A stretch of 64,000 nt of DNA from contig NZ_SLWV01000009.1 of the NCBI RefSeq assembly GCF_004345705.1, positions 57,029 to 121,028 on the forward strand, written 5' to 3'. Under the pieces are notes generated by a model. It ran no database searches and was not told the DNA's origin. It was given only the letters and a program-made list of their open reading frames with translations. Position 1 is the stretch's first letter, and each line of letters starts with the position of its first letter. The DNA comes from Marinisporobacter balticus (GTDB lineage: Bacteria > Bacillota > Clostridia > Peptostreptococcales > Thermotaleaceae). Positions 7,870 to 17,600 of the stretch are shown here, piece by piece. Both the position numbers and the translations under genes were made by a program.

Positions 7870-9867
7870 ATGAAAAAATTACTTATTGTGAGTATCGGTC
7901 AAATTACAGGAAATGCTATTGCCAAACAGCTTATTGATTTAATCGGAGATTTTATTATTATTGAACCCATACAGTCAACAGAAATAGAATCACACCCCAT
8001 CGATTGTGACCTTATTTTATTTACAAGTGATCTTGTTCAATTATCTTCTATACAAAAAATCAAAAAAGATATGGATTATATAATCGCCAAAAGAGTTATT
8101 AATCATAAAAATATTGAACAACTCATCTCTTTAGCCTATGGAACAGAAGTATTACTTGTAAACGATGCTAAAAATTCTACTTTTGAAGCTATTCGGCAGC
8201 TTGAAGAAATTGGACTTGATGATATAAAATATTATCCAGTCTATCCTGGATGTGAAAATCATCCTAAACTCACTACTGCAATAACACCAGGTGAGTCCCA
8301 TTTAGTTCCCCATTCTGTTGAAGAAATCATTGATATAAAAACCAGAATACTAGATATAAGCACTATATATGAAATTATATTAAGGCTTAAATTAAGTAAA
8401 TTTGTTAACGAAAGCTTGACCACAAGATATATAAAAGATATCGTTGAAATTTCTAAATCTATTGATATTAACAGAAAAGCAATCAAACAATCTGAAAAAT
8501 TGTTAGAAACCATTCTAAATAATGTAGAATCAGGGGTTGTTTATATCAATGCACTCGGAAAAATCATAAGAATTAACAAACAGTTTGAAAACATGTTAAA
8601 TAAACATAAAAAAGATCTATTCATGCAATCGATCCATACATTTTTTCCAAATCTAGATCTTTCTATCTCCGATACGACTTCGATCATTACAACGATCGGC
8701 AGACAAGAGGTATTAGTAAAAGTAGATCCTATTATCTTTGAAGACCATTTAGGCTATGTTATTACAGTAGAATATACTGAAAAAATATCCAAATTAGATC
8801 ATTCCATAAGAAGAAATTATGTAAGTAAATTTATAAACAAACACTATACCTTTCATGACTACATTACAGTAAACCATCAAGTCGAAAAATTATTAGAAAG
8901 AGCCGAAAAATTTTCTAAAACAGATGCAACCATTCTAATCCAAGGGGAAAATGGAACGGGTAAAGAAATCATCGCCCAAAGTATCCATATGAATTCCTAT
9001 AGAAAAAAAAATGTGTTTATCCCTGTAAATATTGCAGCTATCACACCCAATTTATTAGAAAGTGAATTATTTGGCTATGAAGAAGGTGCTTTTACAGGCG
9101 CTCGAAAGGGCGGGAAAGCCGGTCTTTTTGAAATCGCCAACGATGGCACTTTATTTATAGATGAAATTGGAGATGCCCCTCTAGATTTTCAAGTAAAATT
9201 ATTGAGAGTTCTACAAGAAAAAAGAATAAGAAGAATTTGCGCAGCAGAAGAAATTCCTATCAATGTACGCGTCATCACTGCTACAAATAAAAATTTAATA
9301 TCTCTTATAGATAAAGAAGCATTCAGAGAAGATTTGTTCTTCAGACTCAATATATTGCCATTAAAAACAATTCCATTGAGGAGCAGACAAGAAGATATCC
9401 CTCATCTCTTGAAACATTTTATAGAAATCTATTTTAGCAAAGAAAAAATCAAACCCCTTGATGATCTATTCGAACAAGATACGCTTGCGTTTTTAAAAAG
9501 TTACAGATGGCGAGGAAATGTAAGAGAACTTATCAATCTTGTAGAATATCTCACTTTTGTATATGAAGAAAAAAAAATAACCCTTTCCGATTTACCTTAT
9601 TATTTGCTTGAGAGTGTGCATCAAGATGAAAAGATCTATTTGAATCGTCATGAATTATGGGTTCTTGATAACATATATAAAAACGAAGGCATCGGCAGAA
9701 GTAAACTGAAAACTTTAGCAGATAAACAACTCTTCTCTTTAGGTGAGGGAAAAATCAGAAGCATCCTAGCAAGTTTTAATCAAAAAGAATTGATTGAAAT
9801 AGGCACAAAAAAAAGAGGCTGTTGTATCACAAAAAAAGGCATCCACCTTTTAGAAAAACTAAAATAA
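7870..9867 (+). CDS. Sigma-54-dependent transcriptional activator with PAS domain
   Basis: This 665-aa enhancer-binding protein has an N-terminal Rossmann-like sensory region (about 1-200), a PAS-like segment (about 205-310) and a central AAA+ ATPase. The ATPase shows Walker A GENGTGKE, the sigma-54 contact loop GAFTGA in ESELFGYEEGAFTGARKG, Walker B GTLFIDEIGD and WRGNVREL. The C-terminus (about 600-665) looks like a winged helix (GRSKLKTLADKQ to ITKKGIHLLEKLK) rather than the usual Fis helix-turn-helix. A -24/-12 promoter lies just downstream, before the antiporter-iadA pair, which is the probable target operon. The ligand is unknown; aspartate or isoaspartyl peptides are plausible from context. 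Confidence 0.92.
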   Translation: MKKLLIVSIGQITGNAIAKQLIDLIGDFIIIEPIQSTEIESHPIDCDLILFTSDLVQLSSIQKIKKDMDYIIAKRVINHKNIEQLISLAYGTEVLLVNDAKNSTFEAIRQLEEIGLDDIKYYPVYPGCENHPKLTTAITPGESHLVPHSVEEIIDIKTRILDISTIYEIILRLKLSKFVNESLTTRYIKDIVEISKSIDINRKAIKQSEKLLETILNNVESGVVYINALGKIIRINKQFENMLNKHKKDLFMQSIHTFFPNLDLSISDTTSIITTIGRQEVLVKVDPIIFEDHLGYVITVEYTEKISKLDHSIRRNYVSKFINKHYTFHDYITVNHQVEKLLERAEKFSKTDATILIQGENGTGKEIIAQSIHMNSYRKKNVFIPVNIAAITPNLLESELFGYEEGAFTGARKGGKAGLFEIANDGTLFIDEIGDAPLDFQVKLLRVLQEKRIRRICAAEEIPINVRVITATNKNLISLIDKEAFREDLFFRLNILPLKTIPLRSRQEDIPHLLKHFIEIYFSKEKIKPLDDLFEQDTLAFLKSYRWRGNVRELINLVEYLTFVYEEKKITLSDLPYYLLESVHQDEKIYLNRHELWVLDNIYKNEGIGRSKLKTLADKQLFSLGEGKIRSILASFNQKELIEIGTKKRGCCITKKGIHLLEKLK

Positions 9868-10004
9868 ATGCATAAGATACGGTTAAATCCATCCACTATA
9901 TGGATAAAAAAAACCCGAATAAAGACTTTTATTTTTTATGATTATTTTTTTGATCATTTATCTATATTACGAAAATGCACGAAGCTTCTGAAAAATGTAT
10001 CTTT

Positions 10005-10046
10005 TGCATATAATTTTTCAAAGTATTCATGCATTTTTTATATGCA
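10005..10046. promoter_or_regulatory. Inverted repeat, candidate activator binding site (UAS)
   Basis: TGCATATAA (10005-10013) recurs in inverted form as TTATATGCA (10038-10046), upstream of the sigma-54 promoter and downstream of the activator gene. Paired inverted half-sites next to a -24/-12 promoter fit an enhancer site. The spacing to the promoter is shorter than is typical. Confidence 0.4.
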
Positions 10047-10054
10047 TACAATTC

Positions 10055-10070
10055 TGGCATGAAAATTGCT
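10055..10070 (+). promoter_or_regulatory. Sigma-54 (-24/-12) promoter
   Basis: TGGCATGAAAATTGCT matches the sigma-54 consensus TGGCAY-N5-TTGCW, with GG and GC ten bases apart as required. It lies 39 bp before the antiporter start and directly downstream of a sigma-54 activator gene. Confidence 0.82.
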
Positions 10071-10108
10071 AAATATATTACCAAATAGAAAAAGGGGGAC
10101 TTATAAAC

Positions 10109-11506
10109 ATGAAAGAAACAAACAGAAAAAAGCCTACATTGGTTCAGGCACTCATTCCTATTATTTTCATGATTCTAGCATTAGCAATCGGTTATGGGCA
10201 TTTTCAATTTAGAACAGAGCCATTATTAATCCTATCTGCTTTTGTTGCTGGAACCATTGCGATGCAGCTAGGTTATACTTGGAAAGACATGCAAGAAGCA
10301 ATTGTCGAGAAAATTGCACAAGCCCTTCCTGCAACACTTATTTTATGGAGTGTTGGGTTCTTAATAGGTTCTTGGATGTTCAGTGGAACCGTGCCGATGA
10401 TTATTTACTACGGTGTTCAGATCGTAAACCCTAAATTTTTACTTGTAACCGCTTTTATAATCACAGCTGTCGTATCTACGGTTACAGGAACTTCTTGGGG
10501 GTCAGCTGGAACAATCGGGGTTGCCCTTATGGGGATTGCAGGAGGACTTGGTGTTTCATTACCAGCTACAGCAGGTGCCATCGTTGCGGGTGCATATTTT
10601 GGAGATAAGATCTCTCCTTTATCAGATACTACCAATCTTGCGCCTATCGCTGCTGGAAGTGAACTATATGAGCATATTAAACACATGCTATATACGACGA
10701 TTCCTGCTACAATCGTTTCTTTAATTGTCTATTTTATTGTAGGGCTAAAAGCATCTGGACATATGAATACACCTGAAACAGTAGGTATCATGCTTAAGCA
10801 ATTAGATACTATGTTTAACTGGAATATCCTATTAATTTTACCTGTTTTTCTTATCATTACAGGTTCCCTTAGGAAGTGGCCAACAATCCCTACTATGCTT
10901 GGAACAAGTCTTTTTTCTGTAGCTTTAGGTGTATTTATTCAAGGATTTACTTTCAAAGATGGTTTCACTTCCCTTGTAAATGGTTTCAATGTCACTATGA
11001 CAGGATTTGAAGGAGAATCTATTTTTGAGGTAACAAAACTGATCAATCGTGGGGGTGTTGTTTCTGTTACTGGCACTACCGTTCTTATTTTCTGTGCTAT
11101 GGGTTTTGCTGGTATTGTTAGTAAATCTGGCATGCTCGATATGGTTCTTCAAGCAATCATGCATCATGTAAAATCAACCGCTGGTATTATTCTTTCTACC
11201 ATTGCTTCATGTTTTACCGTAGCTTTTGTTACAGGAAGTTCTTATTTATCCATATTACTTCCTGGAGAATTATTTAAAGACGTTTTTATTCAAAAAAATC
11301 TTCATCCTAAAAATCTTTCAAGAACATTAGAAGATTCAGTAACAGTTTTAGTTCCCCTCGTGCCATGGTCAGCAGCAGGAGCATATATGGCCGCTACTTT
11401 AGGTGTTCCAACTTTAGAATACCTTCCTTGGGCAATACTTAACTTATATGGGGATCATGTTTGCTATTATCCTTGCAATAACAGGTATAGGTATTGCACC
11501 TCTTGA
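10109..11506 (+). CDS. NhaC-family Na+/H+ (or substrate) antiporter, C-terminal frameshift
   Basis: This polytopic membrane protein of the NhaC family shows SVGFLIGSWMFSGTVP, VVSTVTGTSWGSAGTIGVA, GAYFGDKISPLSDTTNLA and LVPWSAAGAYMAATLGV. As read it is 465 aa and ends in an unlikely tail (GDHVCYYPCNNRYRYCTS). Removing one base near 11443-11446 restores a hydrophobic tail (YMGIMFAIILAITGIGIAP) ending LDPNKKK at 11525, about 471 aa. This indicates a single-base insertion or a sequencing error. The start at 10109 follows AAAAAGGGGG. It pairs with iadA under a sigma-54 promoter, so it may import isoaspartyl dipeptides or aspartate, or maintain ion balance; the transported species is inference. Confidence 0.88.
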   Translation: MKETNRKKPTLVQALIPIIFMILALAIGYGHFQFRTEPLLILSAFVAGTIAMQLGYTWKDMQEAIVEKIAQALPATLILWSVGFLIGSWMFSGTVPMIIYYGVQIVNPKFLLVTAFIITAVVSTVTGTSWGSAGTIGVALMGIAGGLGVSLPATAGAIVAGAYFGDKISPLSDTTNLAPIAAGSELYEHIKHMLYTTIPATIVSLIVYFIVGLKASGHMNTPETVGIMLKQLDTMFNWNILLILPVFLIITGSLRKWPTIPTMLGTSLFSVALGVFIQGFTFKDGFTSLVNGFNVTMTGFEGESIFEVTKLINRGGVVSVTGTTVLIFCAMGFAGIVSKSGMLDMVLQAIMHHVKSTAGIILSTIASCFTVAFVTGSSYLSILLPGELFKDVFIQKNLHPKNLSRTLEDSVTVLVPLVPWSAAGAYMAATLGVPTLEYLPWAILNLYGDHVCYYPCNNRYRYCTS

Positions 11507-11560
11507 TCCTAATAAAAAGAAGTAAAAGTTATAAAACTAAACCAAAAGGGGTAGAGGCAA

Positions 11561-12703
11561 ATGCTATTAATAAAAAATATTGAAATTTATGCGCCAAAGT
11601 TTCTAGGCAAAAAAGATGTATTAATCGGTGGCAGAAAGATATTATTAGTAGAAGATAAACTGCATCTTGATCATAAAAAAGTACAAGTAATTGATGGAAA
11701 AGGGAAAAAAATGGTTCCTGGATTTATTGATCAACATGTGCATATTACAGGTGGCGGTGGAGAAGGTAGCTTCAAAACAAGAGTTCCTGAAATTACGCTT
11801 TCTAAGCTTACAAAAGCAGGGATTACTACCGTGGTAGGTCTTTTAGGTACAGATTCTACTACAAGATCTGTAGAGAATGTTTTAGCAAAAGCTAAAGCTT
11901 TAAAAGAAGAAGGAATTTCAGCTTATATTCATACAGGTTCTTATGAATACCCTACAAAAACACTTACTGATTCTATCAAAAAAGATATTGTTTTTATTGA
12001 TGAAATCATCGGCGCAAAAATAGCCCTTTCAGATCATCGTTCTTCAAATATTAATGAGGATGAACTGGCTAGGTTAGCCTCTGATGTTCGGGTTGCAGGA
12101 ATGATGTCAGGAAAAGCTGGTATATTGGTAGTGCATATGGGAAATGGTGATAAAGGATTAAAACCAATCATGAACGTAGTTGAAAATACAGAAGTTCCCA
12201 TAAAAATCATCAGACCTACCCATGTGAACAGACGTGAAAACTTACTCATAGAAAGCTTTGACTTTGCAAAAAAAGGTGGTATCATTGATTTAACCTGTGG
12301 TATCTATGACAAATTGGCTCCAGGAAAAGTAATTTTAAGAGCAAAAGAAAAAAATGTACCCATTGAAAATATTACCATGAGTTCTGATGGATATGGTAGT
12401 TGGTCAAACTATGATGATTACGGAAATCTTATTGAAATTGGTGCTTCACAGGTTGATAGCCTATTCTATGAATTTAAGAAAATGGTTGATACATTAGACT
12501 ATAACATTGAAGAAGCTCTTATGTACCTTACATCAAATGTTGCAAAGGCATTAAATCTTTATCCTAAAAAGGGATGTATACAAGAAAGATCTGATGCAGA
12601 CTTGCTAATTCTTGATAAAAATCTAGATATTGATACGGTTATTGCAAATGGGCGTATCATGATTCAAAAAAAAGAAATCTTTGTAAAAGGAACTTATGAA
12701 TAA
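11561..12703 (+). CDS. iadA: Isoaspartyl dipeptidase
   Basis: This binuclear-zinc amidohydrolase cleaves beta-aspartyl (isoaspartyl) dipeptides that arise from protein ageing or cyanophycin. It has 380 aa, usual for IadA. Metal ligands are visible in GFIDQHVHITGGGGEGSF, and the family segments KTRVPEITLSKLTKAGITTV, VGLLGTDSTTRS and HTGSYEYPTKTLT follow. VVHMGNGDKGL, IRPTHVNRR and MSSDGYGSW supply further ligands and the catalytic Asp. AAAGGGGTAGAGGC precedes the ATG. It is the last gene of the sigma-54 operon and ends before a strong terminator. Confidence 0.95.
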   Translation: MLLIKNIEIYAPKFLGKKDVLIGGRKILLVEDKLHLDHKKVQVIDGKGKKMVPGFIDQHVHITGGGGEGSFKTRVPEITLSKLTKAGITTVVGLLGTDSTTRSVENVLAKAKALKEEGISAYIHTGSYEYPTKTLTDSIKKDIVFIDEIIGAKIALSDHRSSNINEDELARLASDVRVAGMMSGKAGILVVHMGNGDKGLKPIMNVVENTEVPIKIIRPTHVNRRENLLIESFDFAKKGGIIDLTCGIYDKLAPGKVILRAKEKNVPIENITMSSDGYGSWSNYDDYGNLIEIGASQVDSLFYEFKKMVDTLDYNIEEALMYLTSNVAKALNLYPKKGCIQERSDADLLILDKNLDIDTVIANGRIMIQKKEIFVKGTYE

Positions 12704-12760
12704 TAAAAAGGTTTCAAACAATTCTCTTTGAAATTTTTATTGTTCAAACTTCTGTAATAA

Positions 12761-12790
12761 AGAAGCGACCAACCTTGGTCGCTTCTTTTT
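12761..12790 (+). terminator. Intrinsic terminator after iadA
   Basis: AGAAGCGACCAA (12761-12772) pairs with TTGGTCGCTTCT (12775-12786) and is followed by TTTT. It lies between convergent iadA and lysC. The minus strand also has a T-containing run (TTTATTAC), so it may serve both directions. Confidence 0.9.
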
Positions 12791-12842
12791 AATGTTTCAC
12801 ATCAACTTCCACTTTAACTTTAAATAGTCAGTAAACATCATA

Positions 12843-14159
12843 TTATTTTACAAAACCATTATAAATAGCCTGTACCGCTTTCTCAAAATCATTTGTTTCA
12901 ACACCTATAATAATATTGATTTCACTTGATCCTTGATCAATCATTCGGATATTAATGTTATTCTCTGCTAGTGAAGAAAATAATTTTGCTGCGACACCAC
13001 GAGTATAAGCCATTCCATGCCCGACAGTAGCAATAAGTGCCATATTGGGATATATTTCTATTACATCTGGGTCACATTGCTCTTTGATTTCTTTCAAAAT
13101 TTTATTTCCTTTATTTCCTAAATTTGAGTCAGATATAACAATAGATATTGTATCAATCCCAGATGGAACATGCTCTACAGAAACGTTATTTGCTTCTACA
13201 ATCGAAAGTATTTTTCTGATAAAACCTACTTCTCCATTCATACGATTTTTTTGAATCCCAATAACGGTAAAATCTTTCCGCCCTGCTACACCTGTTATTG
13301 TATTGATACTCCTATTGGATTCATTATTACTTACAATAATTGTTCCTGGATTATCAGGTTCATTTGTATTTCTTACATTAATAGGAATTTCTGCTTCTCG
13401 AACAGGAAAAACAGCTTCTTCATGTAAAACTGTTGCACCCATATAAGAAAGTTCTCTAAGTTCTTGATAAGTAATTTTCTCAATTTGTTTTGGATTATCA
13501 ACAATACGTGGATCTGCCATTAAAAAACCTGATACATCTGTCCAATTTTCATAAATTTCAGCTTCTACTGCTTGCGCCACAATAGAACCCGTAATATCAG
13601 AACCTCCTCGTGAAAAAGTTTTGATCTCTCCATTTGGCATGCCTCCATAAAATCCTGGAATCACTGCATATTTATGTTGTTTTAATTTTTCACGGATAAC
13701 TTCTTGTGTTCTTTGTGTATCTAGCTCACCATATTCGTCAAATAAAATCATTTCTTTAGGATCTACAAAATCATAATTTAGTAAATTTGCTAAAACAAGT
13801 CCGTTCAAATACTCTCCTCGACTTGCAGTGTAATCAGCAGATGCACCTTGAGTAATTTTTTCTTTAATCTCATCAAAATAAGGATTTAGATCAATCGATA
13901 GATTCAGTTCATCAATAATTCCTACATAACGATCAGTAATCATGCTAAACATTTGATCAAAAGGAACAGCATGCTGTACATGGGCATGACAAAGATAGAG
14001 TAAGTCTGTAATTTTATAATCTCCACCATATCTTTTTCCTGGAGCTGATGGAACAATATATCTACGATGGTTGTCTGCTAATACAATATCTCTTACTTTT
14101 TGAAATTGTTTGGCATCAGCTACCGAAGAACCTCCAAACTTTGCTACTTTTATGTTCAT
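12843..14159 (-). CDS. lysC: Aspartate kinase
   Basis: Aspartate kinase phosphorylates aspartate, the first step toward lysine, threonine and methionine. It has 438 aa. The N-terminal kinase motif KFGGSSVADA is present, as are FSRGGSDITGS (about residue 185) and YMGATVLHEEAVFPV. Two C-terminal ACT domains (about 298-365 and 372-435) should give allosteric feedback control. ATG at 14159 follows AAGGAGGAATTATAAAA. No lysine riboswitch or T-box was recognised in the leader. The gene is monocistronic, convergent with iadA and upstream-bounded by a transposase relic. Confidence 0.94.
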   Translation of the reverse strand: MNIKVAKFGGSSVADAKQFQKVRDIVLADNHRRYIVPSAPGKRYGGDYKITDLLYLCHAHVQHAVPFDQMFSMITDRYVGIIDELNLSIDLNPYFDEIKEKITQGASADYTASRGEYLNGLVLANLLNYDFVDPKEMILFDEYGELDTQRTQEVIREKLKQHKYAVIPGFYGGMPNGEIKTFSRGGSDITGSIVAQAVEAEIYENWTDVSGFLMADPRIVDNPKQIEKITYQELRELSYMGATVLHEEAVFPVREAEIPINVRNTNEPDNPGTIIVSNNESNRSINTITGVAGRKDFTVIGIQKNRMNGEVGFIRKILSIVEANNVSVEHVPSGIDTISIVISDSNLGNKGNKILKEIKEQCDPDVIEIYPNMALIATVGHGMAYTRGVAAKLFSSLAENNINIRMIDQGSSEINIIIGVETNDFEKAVQAIYNGFVK

Positions 14160-14439
14160 TTTTATAATTCCTCCTTAATATAAAGTTTATTGAATAAATA
14201 TTAATATTATAAACTTAAGATTCTCAAAAGTCAATGTAATACAGGGGTTTTTCCAGGGCAATCGCTCCCACGCTAATACTTAAATTACATTAATTACCTT
14301 CTTGAGATATTCTACATCTATTGCACATTCATACATTTTACCTGAAATACCTCTTTTATATCTTTGCGAATATTTCTAAAAATCCTAACAATATATATGG
14401 CGGCTTTTTTGAAAAAACACCTCTTTAGCTACAATGCAA
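14160..14439. other. Intergenic region before lysC with a degraded coding relic
   Basis: No intact gene is present. On the minus strand a short stop-free frame (about 14288-14380) reads YKRGISGKMYECAIDVEYLK with no start or ribosome site. It looks like protein-coding debris, perhaps linked to the transposase relic next to it, but I do not recognise the family. The lysC promoter presumably lies at its left end. Confidence 0.4.
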
Positions 14440-14655
14440 CTAAAATTTAAAATAAGTTTCGCTTCTAAAACTGAATGAAAATATACGGTTTTCTAAAAAA
14501 TTATTAATAGTACCATGATAGGGTAGCTCTTCTAATTCATCATATCCCAATACTTTTACAATATTATCAATACATTCGTTTCTATTAAATTCTGTTGTCA
14601 TTTTATTCATGTTTTTTATACCATCTACATTTTTCATTATTATAGTAAATAACAA
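14440..14655 (-). pseudogene. Truncated transposase relic (N-terminal part)
   Basis: The 71-codon frame contains LFTIIMKNVDGIKNMNKMTT, then NRNECIDNIVKVLGYDELEE, then LPYHGTINNFLE. This resembles the N-terminal region of a clostridial DDE transposase family (KNxxxIKSMxxMTxxFN, LGxxELEELPxxDTINNFL). Homology ends abruptly after TINNFLE and the rest is nonsense. No terminal inverted repeats were recognised. It lies between lysC and the purL terminator and is presumably inactive. Confidence 0.7.
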
Positions 14656-14656
14656 A

Positions 14657-14679
14657 AAACCGAGGTTTCCCTCGGTTCA
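14657..14679 (-). terminator. Intrinsic terminator of purL
   Basis: On the minus strand AACCGAGG-GAAA-CCTCGGTT is followed by TTTTG, two bases after the purL stop. It is a compact GC-rich stem with a GNRA-type loop, a convincing terminator. Confidence 0.92.
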
Positions 14680-14681
14680 TC

Positions 14682-17600
14682 TTATCTAAAATAATTCACA
14701 CCAGCTTCAAATAGCGTCTGATCTTTATTTCCCAAAACATTTACCGCTATATTTTTACCCATTCTTTCTGTATGACCCATTTTCCCAAATATTCTTCCAT
14801 CAGGGCTTGTGATTCCTTCGACTGCTTGGAATGAGCCATTTGAATTGTAGGCACTATTGTAAGTTGGGTTACCCTCAAGGTCTACATATTGAGTTGCAAT
14901 CTGCCCATTTTGAATCATTATTTCCAGTTCCTTTTCATTTGCAATAAATCTTCCTTCTCCGTGAGATACAGCAACTGTATGAATATCTCCAACACGAGCA
15001 TTACTTAACCAAGGTGATTGATTTGAAACAATTTTTGTTCTCGCCAAACCTGAAATATGTCTACCTATCTTATTAAATGTAAGAGTTGGCGAACTAGCAT
15101 CCATTTCTCTGATTTCTCCATAAGGCACAAGTCCTAGCTTAATAAGCGCTTGGAATCCATTACATATTCCGATCATTAATCCATCCCTTTGTTTTAACAT
15201 GTTCATAACAGCTTCTTCTATTCTTGGATTTCTAAAAACTGCTGCAATAAATTTCCCTGAACCATCAGGCTCATCCCCTGCACTAAATCCACCAGGAATA
15301 GCAATAATCTGTGAATTGTTTATACTTTGAACCATTGCTTCTATAGACTCTTCGATATCCGATGAAACTAAGTTTTTAAAAACTAGCATCTCTGCCACAC
15401 CACCAGCTTTTTCGAAAACCTTGGCTGTATCATATTCACAGTTATTCCCGGGAAATACAGGGATCAATATTCTTGGCTTTGCAATTTTTATAGTTCCTTT
15501 ACTTTTAACCCCTTGTTCAAAACAAATTTTCTTAGGTGTTCCTTCCATATCCTCTTTACTTGGGAATACCTTCTCAAGTGGTTCTTCCCATTCTCTCATG
15601 GCATAATCCATATCTATTTCTAATCCATTTATAAGGATTGTATTTCTTTCTTGCGTATGGCCTAACACTGTATATTCTATATCTTTTAGTAATTCTTCTA
15701 TATTTTCTTGCACATCTATTTCTAAGAGCATCGAACCATATTCCGCTAAAAATAATGTTTGAGGATCTATTTCTTTTTCAAATACCATACCTATTTTATT
15801 TCCAAAGCTCATCTTACTAATGGAAGCTGCAATACCTCCAATTCCAATAGATTTTGCTGATAACACTTTATTATTTTGAATCAAAGTAGTGATTTTACTA
15901 AAGTTTTTATCTAAATGATTAAAATCAGGTAATTCATTTTCATCACGGTTTAATTTTACAAGAACAATGTTGCTAGCAATTTCTTTAAACTCTGGTGAAA
16001 TGACCTTTTCTACATTTACTGTATCTACTGCAAAAGCTACCAAAGTAGGTGGTACATTTATATCTTTAAAAGTACCTGACATACTATCTTTTCCACCAAT
16101 TGCAGGAATGTTTAATTTCTTTTGTGCATAGTGCGCTCCTAAAAGGGCACTAAATGGTTTCCCCCATTTTGTAGGATTATCTCCTAGTTTTTCAAAATAT
16201 TCTTGAAGTGTTAATCGAATATTTTTGTGGTTTCCACCCGTTGCTACAACCTTTGTAACGGCTTCAACAACTGCATATAATGCCCCATGGAAAGGACTCC
16301 ATTTTCCGATTTTTGGATTATATCCATAAGTCATAACTGTACCTGTTTTTGTATCCCCTTTAAGTAGTGGAATCTTTGCTACCATCCCTTCAGCAGGTGT
16401 CATTTGGTATTTGCCACCAAGAGGCATCAGGACTGTCGCTGCACCTATTGTACTATCAAATCTTTCGATTAAACCTTTTTGACTCGCTACATTTAAATCT
16501 TTTAGATTTGCAATCCATGCTTTCTTTAAATCATTTATTTCCAATCCTTCTGGTAACTTTTCAAAATAATTTTCCGAGTTCTTTGGTGCTGCTACATAAA
16601 TATTTGTCTTTTGTTGTACGCCATTTGTATCTAAAAAATCACGACTTAAATCTAAAATTGTTTTCCCGCGCCATTTCATTTTTAATCGCCCATCATCTGT
16701 CACATTTGCAACGACAGTCGCTTCTAGATTTTCTTCATGCGCAAACTTTATAAAGTCTGCTACATTTTCCTGATCTACTACTACTGCCATACGCTCTTGT
16801 GATTCTGATATGGCAAGCTCTGTCCCATCTAAACCTTCATATTTTTTAGGCACTTGATCTAAATCTATTTCTAAGCTATCTGTTAATTCTCCTATTGCTA
16901 CAGAAACGCCTCCTGCACCAAAATCATTGCATCTTTTAATCAGCTTACTTACAGATGGATTTCTAAATAATCTTTGGATTTTTCTTTCTGTAGGTGGATT
17001 TCCCTTTTGTACCTCAGCGCCACATGTAAAAATGGATTCTTCTGTATGCTCTTTGGAAGAACCTGTTGCGCCTCCACAACCATCACGTCCTGTTCTTCCT
17101 CCTACGAGAATCACCACATCCCCTTTTTCGGGTTTCTTTCTTACTACATTTTCTTTTGGTGCGGCAGCAATCACTGCGCCAATTTCCATTCTTTTTGCTA
17201 CAAAATCTTCATCATAAACTTCTGCTACTTGTCCTGTAGCAAGACCGATTTGATTTCCATAAGAACTATATCCTGCTGCTGCGTCTGTAGTGATCTTTCT
17301 TTGAGGTAATTTCCCTGGAAGGGTCTCTCTCATACTTGCTCTTGGGTCCGCACTACCTGTAACACGCATCGCTTGATAAACATAGCTTCTTCCTGACAAT
17401 GGATCACGGATTGCGCCACCTAAGCATGTGGCAGCACCCCCAAAAGGCTCGATCTCTGTTGGATGATTGTGTGTTTCATTTTTAAACATAACAAGCCATT
17501 CTTCCATTTTTCCATCTACATCCACATTTACTATAATACTACATGCATTAATTTCATCAGATACATCTAAATCATTTAATTTTCCTTGCTTTCTAAGCTC

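Noticed and set aside
9868..10062. 64-codon frame right after the sigma-54 activator
   Set aside because: It lies over the region leading to the sigma-54 promoter and has no ribosome site or recognisable content.
14160..14440. Lysine riboswitch or T-box before lysC
   Set aside because: No conserved lysine-aptamer core and no T-box TGG sequence with terminator; the region reads as decayed coding sequence.
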